A DNA stretch of 64,000 bases from Aphrocallistes beatrix (Eukaryota > Porifera > Hexactinellida > Sceptrulophora > Aphrocallistidae). The stretch is from positions 3,759,674 through 3,823,673 of the forward strand of contig OY725501.1 of assembly GCA_963281255.1 (NCBI GenBank), given 5' to 3'. This document shows, piece after piece, positions 9,940-19,649 of the stretch (positions are counted from its first letter, which is position 1; the number at the start of each line of letters is the position of its first letter). Made by a program: the position numbers and the translations under genes. The notes below the pieces were generated by a model, which was not told where the DNA came from, did not search any database, and saw nothing but the letters and a program-made list of their open reading frames with translations.

Positions 9940-11307
9940 TTACACATTAGATCTGCTACGATTCTTTAAGCAACCGATTTTGTTAGGACTAACACACTTA
10001 TTGAGATGTTTTACAAAGTAATAATTCCTTCTCTCGCAGACACACGTGTAGCTGTCTAGTGTGTCCTGACAATAGCTACCAGTAGGACAACTATTAGAGC
10101 GGTTAAAGCATTGATAAGACAACTCTTGTGTGCAGTTAACGTAGATAGATGGATCTGTTGCTCGTTTACCAGAATGTTGAGGAGGAGTTGCACAACGGGA
10201 ACTGAGGAAATTAATCATAACCTTAGATATCCATTGGAGGCTGCAATCACAATTCAACGGCAACTTATACAGATCTATTTGGTCTAACTGTTTTAGATTC
10301 TCGAAGGTTCTGCTTGAAAGATGAGAAACAGTATAATTAGATCCAAGCGCAATACGTTTCAACGAGGCTAGTCCTTTCAAAGCATTTACACTCAGATTTA
10401 AATGATCGATTCTATTGGACCTTAGATCAAGAGAAACTAGCTTCGTGTAGTTATTGAAAGTATTATTTGGAATCGAAGTGAAAAGATTATTGGACAGTGA
10501 CAAATGAGTCAAATGAAATAGCGAGGGAGAATGCTTGAGAAATGAAATGCCAGTCAAGTTAGAGTTCACATTATCTAAGCTCTTCAACTTAACGAGAGGA
10601 GAAAATGCTGCTACAGGATTATAAAAGTCAAATTGTTTCAAGTTCAGATAAGTGAGAGCAGTGAGACCTGAGAAAGTTCGATCTGTTATAGATACGGGAT
10701 GCTGAGAATCTAGAAGTATGTGAGAAAGTTTTGACAGATCATTCAGATGACCATTACTTAGTACGGTGTTGTTGTTGTTAGGAATTAGCAACGAAAAAGA
10801 AAATATAAACAAGAATCGCAGAGATAGATTAGAATTAGAGAAATGAGGGAAATATCGAAATGTGGGAAATGCTAAAACGAGAACTTCAAGATTCTTTAAC
10901 TTTGAAAAAAAGCCGGGACGGAAATAGAAGTTTGTTTGTTTACCCCCTACCGCTAAAGTTTTAATCCTAGAATGCATCCGAAACGCTCCTATTTTCACTT
11001 CAACACCGCTAAGACGAGATCCCAAACTAAGGTCATAATCAAACATGTGAACCTGATTTATCTTAGAGCTGAATTCAAATGATAAAGAGAAAGATTTATT
11101 TACAAAAGTATCGCTTACTGAAACTAATTCATTGGGATTTAAGTGACAAGAATTAGAATTCCGATCGTCTTTCAGGGTGCAGTTTATTTCAGACAAACCT
11201 TCTCTATCCATGGGACACTCAACCCAACATTTGGCATCAACCGTAACACAACAACAACAACAACACAATAACAACACAAACAGTGTACTCTCTGTAATCA
11301 ATTTCAT
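9940..11307 (-). CDS. Secreted LRR-EGF protein (LRR gene 4)
   Basis: 455 codons, intronless. Same order as gene 3: signal peptide with CCCCCC core, CWVEC cluster, LRRs (LTHLSLSNNLFTSIP, LVSLDLRSNRIDHL), LRRCT-like cap (LNCDCSLQW) and an intact six-cysteine EGF-like domain ending in CLKNRSRSNV. The C-terminal third is almost identical to gene 3 at the DNA level while the N-terminal half differs more, which fits recent duplication or local gene conversion. Confidence 0.9.
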   Translation of the reverse strand: MKLITESTLFVLLLCCCCCCVTVDAKCWVECPMDREGLSEINCTLKDDRNSNSCHLNPNELVSVSDTFVNKSFSLSFEFSSKINQVHMFDYDLSLGSRLSGVEVKIGAFRMHSRIKTLAVGGKQTNFYFRPGFFSKLKNLEVLVLAFPTFRYFPHFSNSNLSLRFLFIFSFSLLIPNNNNTVLSNGHLNDLSKLSHILLDSQHPVSITDRTFSGLTALTYLNLKQFDFYNPVAAFSPLVKLKSLDNVNSNLTGISFLKHSPSLFHLTHLSLSNNLFTSIPNNTFNNYTKLVSLDLRSNRIDHLNLSVNALKGLASLKRIALGSNYTVSHLSSRTFENLKQLDQIDLYKLPLNCDCSLQWISKVMINFLSSRCATPPQHSGKRATDPSIYVNCTQELSYQCFNRSNSCPTGSYCQDTLDSYTCVCERRNYYFVKHLNKCVSPNKIGCLKNRSRSNV

Positions 11308-11349
11308 CGTTCTTAAAAAAACTCAATACAGTTTATCCACATACATAAG

Positions 11350-11357
11350 TATATATA
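11350..11357 (-). promoter_or_regulatory. TATA box of LRR gene 4
   Basis: TATATATA, 43 nt before the ATG, similar in context to gene 3. Confidence 0.55.
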
Positions 11358-11639
11358 TCTTCAAGTCTAATTAGTAATCTCCATTCTAGATTCTGATCTG
11401 TAAATAATTAATCGCATCCAATTGATTAATGAAAAAATATGATTTCATTTTTAAAATATGAGTAATAATGGAATGTTCCTTCTAGTACACACTGTGTATA
11501 TTGTATAGCTAGGAGTATAGGGTTATATCATCTCCATAACTAAGTGGTTCTCATGTTTCTTTAAGTAAATTCGTCTCTGGAATATTATCTCAATTGAGTA
11601 TGATATAATAGTATCTAAAATATGGATGTAGTGTTTTAT

Positions 11640-11828
11640 GGTTAGTTGGGTAACCTCAGGATGCGAACGAACCGCGACTACCTCCAAATTACTTATATAA
11701 TTATAAATATAGAGAGTCTGGACCTTCGACGTTAAATCAATCAATAAAGTCACGTTTTCGCATTCAGAAAGTGTCGCATAACAAGTCTCAGATGTTCCAT
11801 TGTAAAGTAATACAAAAGAATTACTCAA
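11640..11828 (-). pseudogene. LRR-gene fragment (pseudogene 5)
   Basis: About 60 codons match the N-terminal third of the family: NGTSETCYATLSECENVTLL, then LTSKVQTLYIYNYISNLEV and RSHPEVTQL. They are closest to LRR gene 2 (GTSHRCTVDISEC). Signal peptide, canonical LRRs and C-terminal domains are absent. Both edges join sequence that is intergenic elsewhere in the array, so this is an internal remnant left by recombination. Confidence 0.75.
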
Positions 11829-12177
11829 AATTACCTTTTAGCTATATCACTATATGAAAGTGTACCCAGCTTAATTAACAACGAAAACAAAGTTCACATT
11901 AACTGATATGAGTCTCTTAATTAAGGCAAGTTCTACTGTGGTATTCTTATGTAATAAAGTAATATATTCAGATAGCACGATTATTAACACAAGTTTATTC
12001 CAGATTAAAACAACACCAATTTCACAAATACAGTACAAGCATTATAATAACTCTAATATTAGAATATAGATTCAATACAAAAAGACTGTGATACGAATTT
12101 AGTTGTAGATGTTCATCACAATTCACATGGAATGTAGACTAGACAAATAAACAGAAGACTTAAGTTATGATATTTGT
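11829..12177. other. 3' flank of LRR gene 6
   Basis: No gene. Carries the second 3'-flank type (TTCTACTGTGGTATTCTTAT, CAGATAGCACGATTATTAAC), shared with the regions below genes 7 and 8 but not with genes 1-4. Confidence 0.5.
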
Positions 12178-13557
12178 TCATGCAAAGGATTTCAACTTGT
12201 CATAGCCAACAAACTTATTGAGAAGTGTCACGAACAGATGTTTCTCTTCCCTACAGACACCTGTGTAGCTGTCTAGTGTGTCCTGACAATAGCTGCCATT
12301 AGAACTATTAGAGCGGTTAAAGCATTGATAAGGCGATTCTTGTGTGCAGTTAACGTAGATAGATGGATATGTTGCTGGTTTACCAGAATGTTGAGGAGGA
12401 GTTGCACAAAGAGGATTGAAAATAGTCAAACCTGTTCTAGACATCCATTGGAGACCACAATCGCAACGCAATGGCAAGTTAGACAAATGTAAATAGCGTA
12501 GCTGTTTAAGATATTCGAACGTTTTGCTAGAGAGATGAGATATCGAATTATTCCTCAAACCAATCGAAGATAAAGAGTCCATACCCCTGAAAGCAGCTGT
12601 ACTTAATTCTTCCAATTGGTTCGAACGTAAGTCTAGATGCCCTAACTTTCTCAATCCTTTAAAGCAATCCTTTTCCAATGAAGCTATTTGATTATAGTGT
12701 ATATCAAGCCGACCCAATTTAGTATAGTTTGAAAATACATTGCTTGGAATGTTAGCGATTTTATTATACTGGAGTGACAGATAATTCAATCCAAAGAGCG
12801 AAGGAGTCAGACTCAGAAATGAAATATCAGCTAATTCAGATCGTTGATAGGCTAGATTGTTCAGCTTAACGAGAGGAGAGAACGTAGCTACAGGGTTGGG
12901 TACATGGAATCTATTTAAGTATAGACCAGTGAGAGCAGTGAGACCTGAGAATGATTCATCTGTTGTAGTTAAAAACTGACCAGGATACAACTCTAGATAG
13001 TTGAGTTGTGATAAACCACTCACGCAACCATGTCTAAGAATGCTATTATAACTTCCTAGCTTTGCGAAAGAAAAAGCATTTACTCTCAAATATGTAAGTA
13101 ATGGATTCGAACCAGAAAAGCGAGGAAAATATCGGAATTTGACGTTGCTTAAATCCAAATAATTGAGTTCAGGCAACAAATGGAAAAAGTCAGGACGGAA
13201 GTATGCGTATCCATGGTACACACGTAAATGTTTAATCTCAGGATGCGACCGATTCGCGCCTATTTTCAAATTACTTCCAATTCGATTAGAAATACGGAGA
13301 TCCTGGATCGTCGACGTTAAATCAATCAATAAAGATACAAATTTGTATCCAGAAATAGACTGACCTGTTAGATCTGAACTATGGATATGCTTACTACAAG
13401 AAGAAGATTTTCCATCGTCTTTCAGGAAACATTCTGGTTCAGACAAATTTCTTTGTGACTTAGGACACTCAACCCAACATTTGGCATTCACCGTAACACA
13501 ACAACAACAACAACACAATAACAACACAAACAGTGTACTCTCTGTAATCAATTTCAT
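12178..13557 (-). CDS. Secreted LRR protein with degraded EGF domain (LRR gene 6)
   Basis: 459 codons from the MKLITES ATG. Signal peptide with CCCCCC core, CWVEC cluster, LRR region (LNYLSLQYNKIANIP, LGRLDIHYNQIASLE, LGHLDLRSNQLEELS), LRRCT-like cap (LRCDCGLQW). The EGF-like tail is damaged: the second cysteine is lost with a small deletion (SNSSNGSYC), the fourth is Gly (SYTGVC) and the sixth is Phe (LNKFV). The frame stays open to a normal stop, so the domain decays while the LRR part is intact. Confidence 0.88.
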   Translation of the reverse strand: MKLITESTLFVLLLCCCCCCVTVNAKCWVECPKSQRNLSEPECFLKDDGKSSSCSKHIHSSDLTGQSISGYKFVSLLIDLTSTIQDLRISNRIGSNLKIGANRSHPEIKHLRVYHGYAYFRPDFFHLLPELNYLDLSNVKFRYFPRFSGSNPLLTYLRVNAFSFAKLGSYNSILRHGCVSGLSQLNYLELYPGQFLTTTDESFSGLTALTGLYLNRFHVPNPVATFSPLVKLNNLAYQRSELADISFLSLTPSLFGLNYLSLQYNKIANIPSNVFSNYTKLGRLDIHYNQIASLEKDCFKGLRKLGHLDLRSNQLEELSTAAFRGMDSLSSIGLRNNSISHLSSKTFEYLKQLRYLHLSNLPLRCDCGLQWMSRTGLTIFNPLCATPPQHSGKPATYPSIYVNCTQESPYQCFNRSNSSNGSYCQDTLDSYTGVCREEKHLFVTLLNKFVGYDKLKSFA

Positions 13558-13607
13558 AGTTGGTAGTTCTTTTAACAAACTTTATACTAACACTACACAA
13601 CTATGTC

Positions 13608-13615
13608 TATATATA
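13608..13615 (-). promoter_or_regulatory. TATA box of LRR gene 6
   Basis: TATATATA, 51 nt before the ATG, in the shared CTATGTCTATATATACTACT block. Confidence 0.6.
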
Positions 13616-13619
13616 CTAC

Positions 13620-14668
13620 TCGTGTAGTTAGAATAGAATGAATCATCTCACTTAATATCTCAGTGATATGATTAAACTATAAATAACACATTCCCATATA
13701 TGGATATAATTACTATGTCATCTCTCAGCTTACTCAATGAAAATGTTATCCAAGTTCAACAAATATTTTGTAAGTAGAAGTGGTTTATAAAATACGGAAT
13801 AGAATCTGGAATATGATTAATACTCTGACTTGAAAGAGATAATCTTAGTCTGTGTGAGTATATGAATCATCTCTGTGATTAGGAAACCTGAGATTCAATA
13901 AAATCCTACGAATTCTGCTCAATTCGATATTAATAAACGCTAAACATTTGCTAATTCTTAAAATATTTGTTTTAACAACTGACAAGGAACTATCAAAAGT
14001 GTGATGCACTCCTTTAGCAGTATGATTCTAAGCTGAATGTTTATCCACACTATTTCCCCAGCTATCTTATAGGAATTTTCTTTTGTTTTCTCACTAAAAG
14101 AAATGTATGAAAAATATAGTTTTCAAATCTTCCACTTTTTCTATCTTATAAAGGATATATGGAACAAATTCAATGTGCAACCCAAAAATTTTGTATACAC
14201 TTTTTCGAAAAGTATTCTGAAAGGAAAGCATAGAAGACCGCACTACTTTTGTAGAAGAGGGAGTTCCTAAAACGGAGCGCTTAATGCTCTGATGTAGAGC
14301 AGTAGCGAAGATGAAATGTAATACAAGACTTATTTTACTCAAAATTACTTTTTAGCCATATCACTATATGAAAGCGTACCCAGGATTAACAACGAAAACA
14401 AAGTTCACACAAACTGATATGAGTCTCTTAATTAAGCTGAGTTCTACTGTGGTATTCTCATGTAATAAAGTATTATATTCAGATAGCACGATTATTAATA
14501 CAAGTTTATTGCAGATTGAAACAACACAAGTTTCACAAATAAAGTACAAACAATATAATAATTCTAATATTAGTATATTGATTCAATATAACAAGACTCT
14601 GTGATACGAATTTAGTAGTACAAGTATGACAAGGTGTTCATCACGATTAATAGGGAATGTAGACTAGG
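13620..14668. other. Upstream duplicon of gene 6 and 3' flank of gene 7
   Basis: 13620-13920 is the upstream block repeated at 16400, 19640, 21285, 22940 and 26170. 14040-14345 matches 9036-9350. 14430-14640 is the second 3'-flank type. Short frames here have no recognisable product. Confidence 0.5.
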
Positions 14669-14829
14669 CAAACAAACAAACAAACAAACAAACAAACAAA
14701 CAAACAAACAAACAAACAAACAAACAAACAAACAAACAAACAAACAAACAAACAAACAAACAAACAAACAAACAAACAAACAAACAAACAAACAAACAAA
14801 CAAACAAACAAACAAACAAACAAACAAAC

Positions 14830-14880
<51 letters not shown>
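14669..14880. repeat. (CAAA)n then (CTAA)n microsatellite
   Basis: About 41 CAAA units (14669-14832) pass directly into about 12 CTAA units (14833-14880). It lies just past the 3' end of LRR gene 7. Shorter CAAA runs occupy the same place below genes 8 (18126) and 9 (24664), so the repeat expanded in one duplicate. Confidence 0.95.
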
Positions 14881-14881
<1 letters not shown>

Positions 14882-14954
14882 ATATAATATAGTTTTTATT
14901 TAAGTACAATTCGTACATAAACATAGGATGTTTCTTAATGTTACGAAATTTTGG

Positions 14955-16337
14955 TCATCCACAGGACATCAACTTGTCAAGGCCAATACACTTATTGAGA
15001 GGTTTAACGAAATAGTGGTTCTCTTCCTCACAGACACACGTGTAGCTACCTATTGTATCGTGACAATAGCTACCAGTAGGACAACTATTAGAGCGGTCAA
15101 AGCATTGATAAGACAACTCTTGTGTGCAATCAGCGTAGATAGATGGATCTGTTGCTGGTTTACCAGAATGTTGAGGAGGAGTTGCACAACGAGGATTGTG
15201 AATAGACAAACCGGCTTTGGACATCCATTGGAGACCACAGTCGCAATGCAATGGTAAATTAGACAAATAAATACTTTGCAACTGACTGAGATACTCGAAT
15301 GCTCTGCTAGAGAGATGAGATATCGAATTGCCACCCAAGTAAATCTTATCTACAGAATCTAAACCCCTGAAAGCAGTTGTACTTAATTTCTTCAATTGGT
15401 TTGACTTTAGAAATAGTTCCCTTAACTTGCCTAATCCTTTAAACCAATCTTTTTCCAATGCAGTTATTTTATTACGGTTTAAATTAAGCTCTTTCAAATT
15501 AGCGTAATTTGAAAATACATCAGTGGGAATGTGAGTGATTTTATTCCGGTCAAATGACAGATGAGTCAATCCAAAGAGCGAAGAGGCTTGACTCAGAAAT
15601 GAAATATCATCTAACTCAGATTGTTGATAGCCTAGAGTGTTCAACTTAACGAGAGGAGATAACGTATCTACAGGGTTAGGGAGATATATTCTCTTTAAGT
15701 ATAGAGCAGTGAGAGCAGTGAGACCTGAGAACGAATCATCTTTCGTATTTAAAAGCTGATCAGAGGACAGTTTTAGAAAGTTAAGAAGCGGTAAATCACT
15801 CACGCGACCTTTCCTAAGAACGCTATGGTAACTTCTTGGATGTACGAAAGAAAAAGCACTTACACTCAAGAATGTAAGTAATGGATTGGAACCGGAAAAA
15901 CGTGGAAAATATTGGAATTTGACTTCATTTAAATTCAAATTAGTGAGTTTAGGCAACATATATAACAAATCATTTTGGACCTCAGCATACTTATCATAAA
16001 TACCTAATTGTTTAATCTCAGAATGCAAGCTAGAAGTACTTATCCTCAATTTATCTCCGAGTTTATTCCAAATATAGAGACTCTGGACTGTAGACGTTAA
16101 ATCAAGCATTAAAGTTACGTGTTTGTATACAGAAATAGACTGACCTGTTAGATCTGAACCAAGGATATGCTTACTACAGTAATTAGATTTTCCATCGTCT
16201 TTCAGGAAACATTCTGGTTCAGACAAACCTTTCTGTGACTTAGGACACTCAACCCAACATCTGGCATTCACCGTAAGACAACAACAACAACAACACAATA
16301 ACAACACAAACAGTGTACTCTCTGTAATCAATTTCAT
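14955..16337 (-). CDS. Secreted LRR-EGF protein (LRR gene 7)
   Basis: 460 codons. Signal peptide 1-25 (CCCCCC core), LRRNT-like CWVEC cluster 27-54, degenerate LRRs to about 255, canonical LRRs about 255-360, LRRCT-like cap about 360-404 (LHCDCGLQW), EGF-like domain 412-450 with all six cysteines, and a short tail ending SCG. No membrane segment or GPI-like tail, so a soluble secreted protein is likely. Intronless and in line with its neighbours. Function unknown; the layout fits a diversifying extracellular recognition or adhesion family. Confidence 0.9.
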   Translation of the reverse strand: MKLITESTLFVLLLCCCCCCLTVNARCWVECPKSQKGLSEPECFLKDDGKSNYCSKHILGSDLTGQSISVYKHVTLMLDLTSTVQSLYIWNKLGDKLRISTSSLHSEIKQLGIYDKYAEVQNDLLYMLPKLTNLNLNEVKFQYFPRFSGSNPLLTFLSVSAFSFVHPRSYHSVLRKGRVSDLPLLNFLKLSSDQLLNTKDDSFSGLTALTALYLKRIYLPNPVDTLSPLVKLNTLGYQQSELDDISFLSQASSLFGLTHLSFDRNKITHIPTDVFSNYANLKELNLNRNKITALEKDWFKGLGKLRELFLKSNQLKKLSTTAFRGLDSVDKIYLGGNSISHLSSRAFEYLSQLQSIYLSNLPLHCDCGLQWMSKAGLSIHNPRCATPPQHSGKPATDPSIYADCTQELSYQCFDRSNSCPTGSYCHDTIGSYTCVCEEENHYFVKPLNKCIGLDKLMSCG

Positions 16338-16385
16338 AGTTGGTAGTTCTTAATAAAATTTCTACTAACACTACACAACTATGTC

Positions 16386-16393
16386 TATATATA
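16386..16393 (-). promoter_or_regulatory. TATA box of LRR gene 7
   Basis: TATATATA, 49 nt before the ATG, in the shared promoter block that continues into CGTGTAGTTAGAATAGAATG and TCTCAGTGATATGATCAAAC. Confidence 0.6.
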
Positions 16394-16399
16394 CTACTC

Positions 16400-17171
16400 G
16401 TGTAGTTAGAATAGAATGAATCATCTCACTTAATATCTCAGTGATATGATCAAACTATAAATAACACATTCCAAATATGAATATGGTTACTATGTCATCT
16501 CAGCTTATCAATGACAATGTTAACCAAGCTAACTTTGTGAATATATGAATCATCTCTGTGATATATTCATCACTCATGTCCCATCTAACTTAATATTAGT
16601 CATATGTTTGTTAAAGCATCAGTGTAGTGACTAAACTGAAATAGAATATGAATAATATACTGACTTTAAACTATGTAAGATTGACTGAATAACAGAATGC
16701 ACATTCTCAAGCTCTTTTGGGTGGTTGAGGACTCTCAAAGTATTACACATACAGCCCTCCTGGGATACCTACCCTCTTAATCTCAAACCCATAAATTGTA
16801 ATATACATGAAGGAGTGTCTCGCACTACTGAGTAATCCAGTGCATTACTCTTATTCCCCTGTCCATATACTGATAGTGCACAGTAGGTGACTAGATATGT
16901 GGATAGTAAAGAAATTTGGGAAACTTGATTTTAAGACTTAATAACAGTTTATGCAATTCTGAGCTATGATGGGTTTAAGGATTTCAAATTGGGAATTTAG
17001 CAAAAAATCCACTTCCAATTTATCGATTCAAACAGTCATTTTAATTAGATAAAGCCTCAAAAAGATGATTTTGGGGATTATCAGAAAAGAATTTTTAAAT
17101 GAACGCATAGATTTTAGGAAGAGAACTTTAAAATCTAAACAAATGGAGACAAAATGTAAATTAGAAAGTTA
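16400..17171. other. Upstream duplicon of LRR gene 7
   Basis: 16400-16680 is the repeated upstream block. 16680-17171 is paralogous to 23235-23670, including TTGAATAACA, GATGGGTTT and TTAGAAAGTT blocks. Similarity stops at 17171, where the mariner remnant begins. No gene. Confidence 0.55.
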
Positions 17172-17805
17172 TGTGTGCACGAAAGTTACTTTCCGAGTAC
17201 CAGAGGATGCTGATCCACGAAGGTTATCTGAAATCATTACCGATGATGAGACATGGATACGATATAATGAACCACAATCCAAGGAAAGAAATACAGTTTG
17301 GGTGCTAAAGGGAGAGCGGCCTCCAGTTAACCCGAGGCCAGATTTCAGAGATCAGAAGGTCCTATACTCAATTTACTTTGATGCACATGGTCCAGTTGCC
17401 CAGATAATTATTCCCAAAGGAAGCACAATCACAGGGGACTTTTATGTCAATAGTTGCTTATCAGAGGTTGAAAAACATTATTGGGAGCGGAGACCAAAGT
17501 CAGGTTCACGGGGCCTGAGATTATTGCACGATAATGCACGGCCGCATAAGACAAAGCTGGTCAAAGAAGAATTGGATAGAATGAGAGTCATTGAGCTAGA
17601 TCATCCAGCCTACTCACCCGATCTAGCTCCCTGTGACTTCTGGCTTCTTGCAAAGTTAAAGAAAGACCTTGCAGGGAAACATTTTCAGAGCAGGATCGAC
17701 CTAGGAAATGCTGCTTGGAGATCCCTAAAGCCATTCCACCCGAAGACTATAAAATGTATTTTTCGTGTATTAGATTGTAAGGGTGATTATTTCGAGATAT
17801 TGTGA
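17172..17805 (+). pseudogene. Mariner transposase, C-terminal part
   Basis: The open frame begins at 17065, but its first 36 codons or so are host flank shared with 23560-23670. The real transposase part shows TDDETWIRYN, LLHDNARPH and HPAYSPDLAPCDFWL. These give the catalytic Asp triad with 34 residues between the second and third Asp, the DD34D signature of mariner (Tc1/mariner superfamily). The N-terminal paired helix-turn-helix region is absent and the product is about 100 residues short. After KKDLAGKHFQS the frame continues to a stop without obvious damage. Inactive by truncation. Confidence 0.85.
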
Positions 17806-17880
17806 AAATTATAGCTTGATATTCTGAATAGTTACAAAATTATATGGTAGGGCCGAGAACTTATTGAACGCCGGTAGTAT
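17172..17880 (+). mobile_element. 5'-truncated mariner element
   Basis: Borders are inferred by comparison with paralogous DNA: the 23235-23670 copy lacks everything after TTAGAAAGTT, and the 3' flank of genes 6 and 7 resumes at TTAATTAAGCTGAGTTC. The remnant holds the transposase C-terminal part and a mariner-like end (GAACTTATTGAACGCC). The 5' terminal repeat and DNA-binding domain are missing, so it cannot move on its own. Confidence 0.75.
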
Positions 17881-18205
17881 ATCTTTAATTAAGCTGAGTT
17901 CTACTGTGGTATTCTTATGTAATAAAGTAATATATTCAGATAACACGATTATTAATACAAGTTTATTCCAGATTAAAACAACACAAATTTCACAAATACA
18001 GTACAAGCATTATAATAACTCTAATATTAGTATATAGATTCAATATAACAAGACTCTGTGATATAAACTTAGTAGTAGGACAAGATGTTCATCACAACTC
18101 ATGGGGAATGTAGACTAGACAAATAAACAAACAAACAAACAAACAATATTATATTATATTTACGTCCATAATCATAGGATGTTTCTTAATGTCACGAAAT
18201 TTTGA
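17881..18205. other. 3' flank of LRR gene 8
   Basis: Second 3'-flank type shared with genes 6 and 7, then a short CAAA run. No gene. Confidence 0.5.
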
Positions 18206-19588
18206 TCATCCACAGGATTTCAACTTGTCATAGCTAACACATTTCTTGAGAGGTGTCACAAACAGATGTTTCTCTTCCTCACAGACACACGTGTAGCTGT
18301 CTACTGTGTCCTGACAATAGCTACCAGTAGGACAACTATTAGAGCGGTCAAAGCATTGATAAGACAACTCTTGTGTGCAGTTAACGTAGATAGATGAATC
18401 TGTTGCATATTTATTAGAATGTTTAAGAGGAGTTGAACAACGAGGATTGAAAATAGACAAACCTGTTCTAGACATCCATTGGAGACTACAATCGCAACGC
18501 AACGGCAAACGATACAGAAACAAATAGCGTAGCTGTTTAAGATATTCGAATGTTCTGCTGGAGAGATGAGATATCGAATTATGAGCCAAGTCAATCCAAA
18601 ATAAATAATCTAAACCTCTGAAAGCAGTTGTACTCAATTCCTTCAATTGGTTTGAACGTAAGTATAGATATCTTAACTTTCTCAATGGTTTAAAGCAATC
18701 TTTTTCTAATGAAGCTATTTTATTATAGTGTAAATTAAGCTGATTCAAATTAGTGTAGTTCGAAAATACATTGGTTGGAATGCGAGTTATTTTATTCTGG
18801 TAAAATGACAGAGAATTCAATCCAAAGAGCGAAGGAGTTCGACTCAGAAATGAAATATCATCTAATTCAGAATGTTGATAGGCTAGATTGTTCAACTTAA
18901 CGAGAGGAGAGAACGTAGCTACAGGGTTGGGGATATGGAATTTATTTAAGTTTAGACGAGTGAGAGCAGTGAGACCTGAGAATGATTCATCTGTTGTATT
19001 TAAAAACTGACTAGGATACAATTCTAGACGGTTGAGTTTTGATAAACCACTCACGCGACCTTTCCTAAGAATGCTATCATAACTACCTGGATATGTGAAA
19101 GAAAAATAACGGATTCTCAAGTATGTAAGTAATTGATTCGAATAAGAAAAGTGAGGAAAATATCGAAATTTGACTTGATATAAATCCAGATTACTGATTT
19201 TAGGCAACAAATAGAACAAATCAGGACGGATATATGTATCTCTATAATATACATGTAATGTTCTAACCTCAGAATGATAGCGAAACGCGCCTATTTTCAA
19301 ATTACTTCCAATTTGATTATAAATATAGAGACTCTGGACCTTAGACGTTAAATCAATCGATAAAGATACGAATTTGTATCCAGAAATAGACTGACCTGAT
19401 AGATCTGAACTACGGATATGCTTACTACAAGAAGAAGATTTTCCATCGTCTTTCAGGAAACATTCTGGTTCAGACAAATTTCTTTGTGATTCAGGACACT
19501 CAACCCAACATTTGGCATTCACCGTAAGACAACAACAACAACAACACAATAACAACACAAACAGTGTACTCTCTGTAATCAATTTCAT
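18206..19588 (-). CDS. Secreted LRR-EGF protein (LRR gene 8)
   Basis: 460 codons from the MKLITES ATG; an in-frame ATG at 19630 is only a few bases from the TATA box and is unlikely to be used. Signal peptide with CCCCCC core, CWVEC cluster, LRRs (LNSLSFYQNKITRIP, LNQLNLHYNKIASLE, LRYLYLRSNQLKELS), LRRCT-like cap (LRCDCSLQW) and an intact EGF-like domain (DSYTCVCEEEKHLFVTPL) ending SCG. Very similar to genes 6, 7 and 9; differences concentrate on the LRR strand positions, as in ligand-binding arrays, though I have not measured selection. Confidence 0.9.
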   Translation of the reverse strand: MKLITESTLFVLLLCCCCCCLTVNAKCWVECPESQRNLSEPECFLKDDGKSSSCSKHIRSSDLSGQSISGYKFVSLSIDLTSKVQSLYIYNQIGSNLKIGAFRYHSEVRTLHVYYRDTYIRPDLFYLLPKISNLDLYQVKFRYFPHFSYSNQLLTYLRIRYFSFTYPGSYDSILRKGRVSGLSKLNRLELYPSQFLNTTDESFSGLTALTRLNLNKFHIPNPVATFSPLVKLNNLAYQHSELDDISFLSRTPSLFGLNSLSFYQNKITRIPTNVFSNYTNLNQLNLHYNKIASLEKDCFKPLRKLRYLYLRSNQLKELSTTAFRGLDYLFWIDLAHNSISHLSSRTFEYLKQLRYLFLYRLPLRCDCSLQWMSRTGLSIFNPRCSTPLKHSNKYATDSSIYVNCTQELSYQCFDRSNSCPTGSYCQDTVDSYTCVCEEEKHLFVTPLKKCVSYDKLKSCG

Positions 19589-19635
19589 AGTTGGTAGTTC
19601 TTTAATAAACTTTCTACTAACTCTACACAACTATG

Positions 19636-19643
19636 TCTATATA
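19636..19643 (-). promoter_or_regulatory. TATA box of LRR gene 8
   Basis: TATATATA, 48 nt before the ATG, in the shared promoter block. Confidence 0.6.
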
Positions 19644-19649
19644 TACTAT

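Noticed and set aside
14094..14342. 82-codon frame on the minus strand
   Set aside because: Its paralogous stretch at 9040-9350 does not keep the frame.
14612..14840. Long frames on both strands (repeated TNKQ and FVCL)
   Set aside because: They are translations of the CAAA/TTTG microsatellite and not genes.
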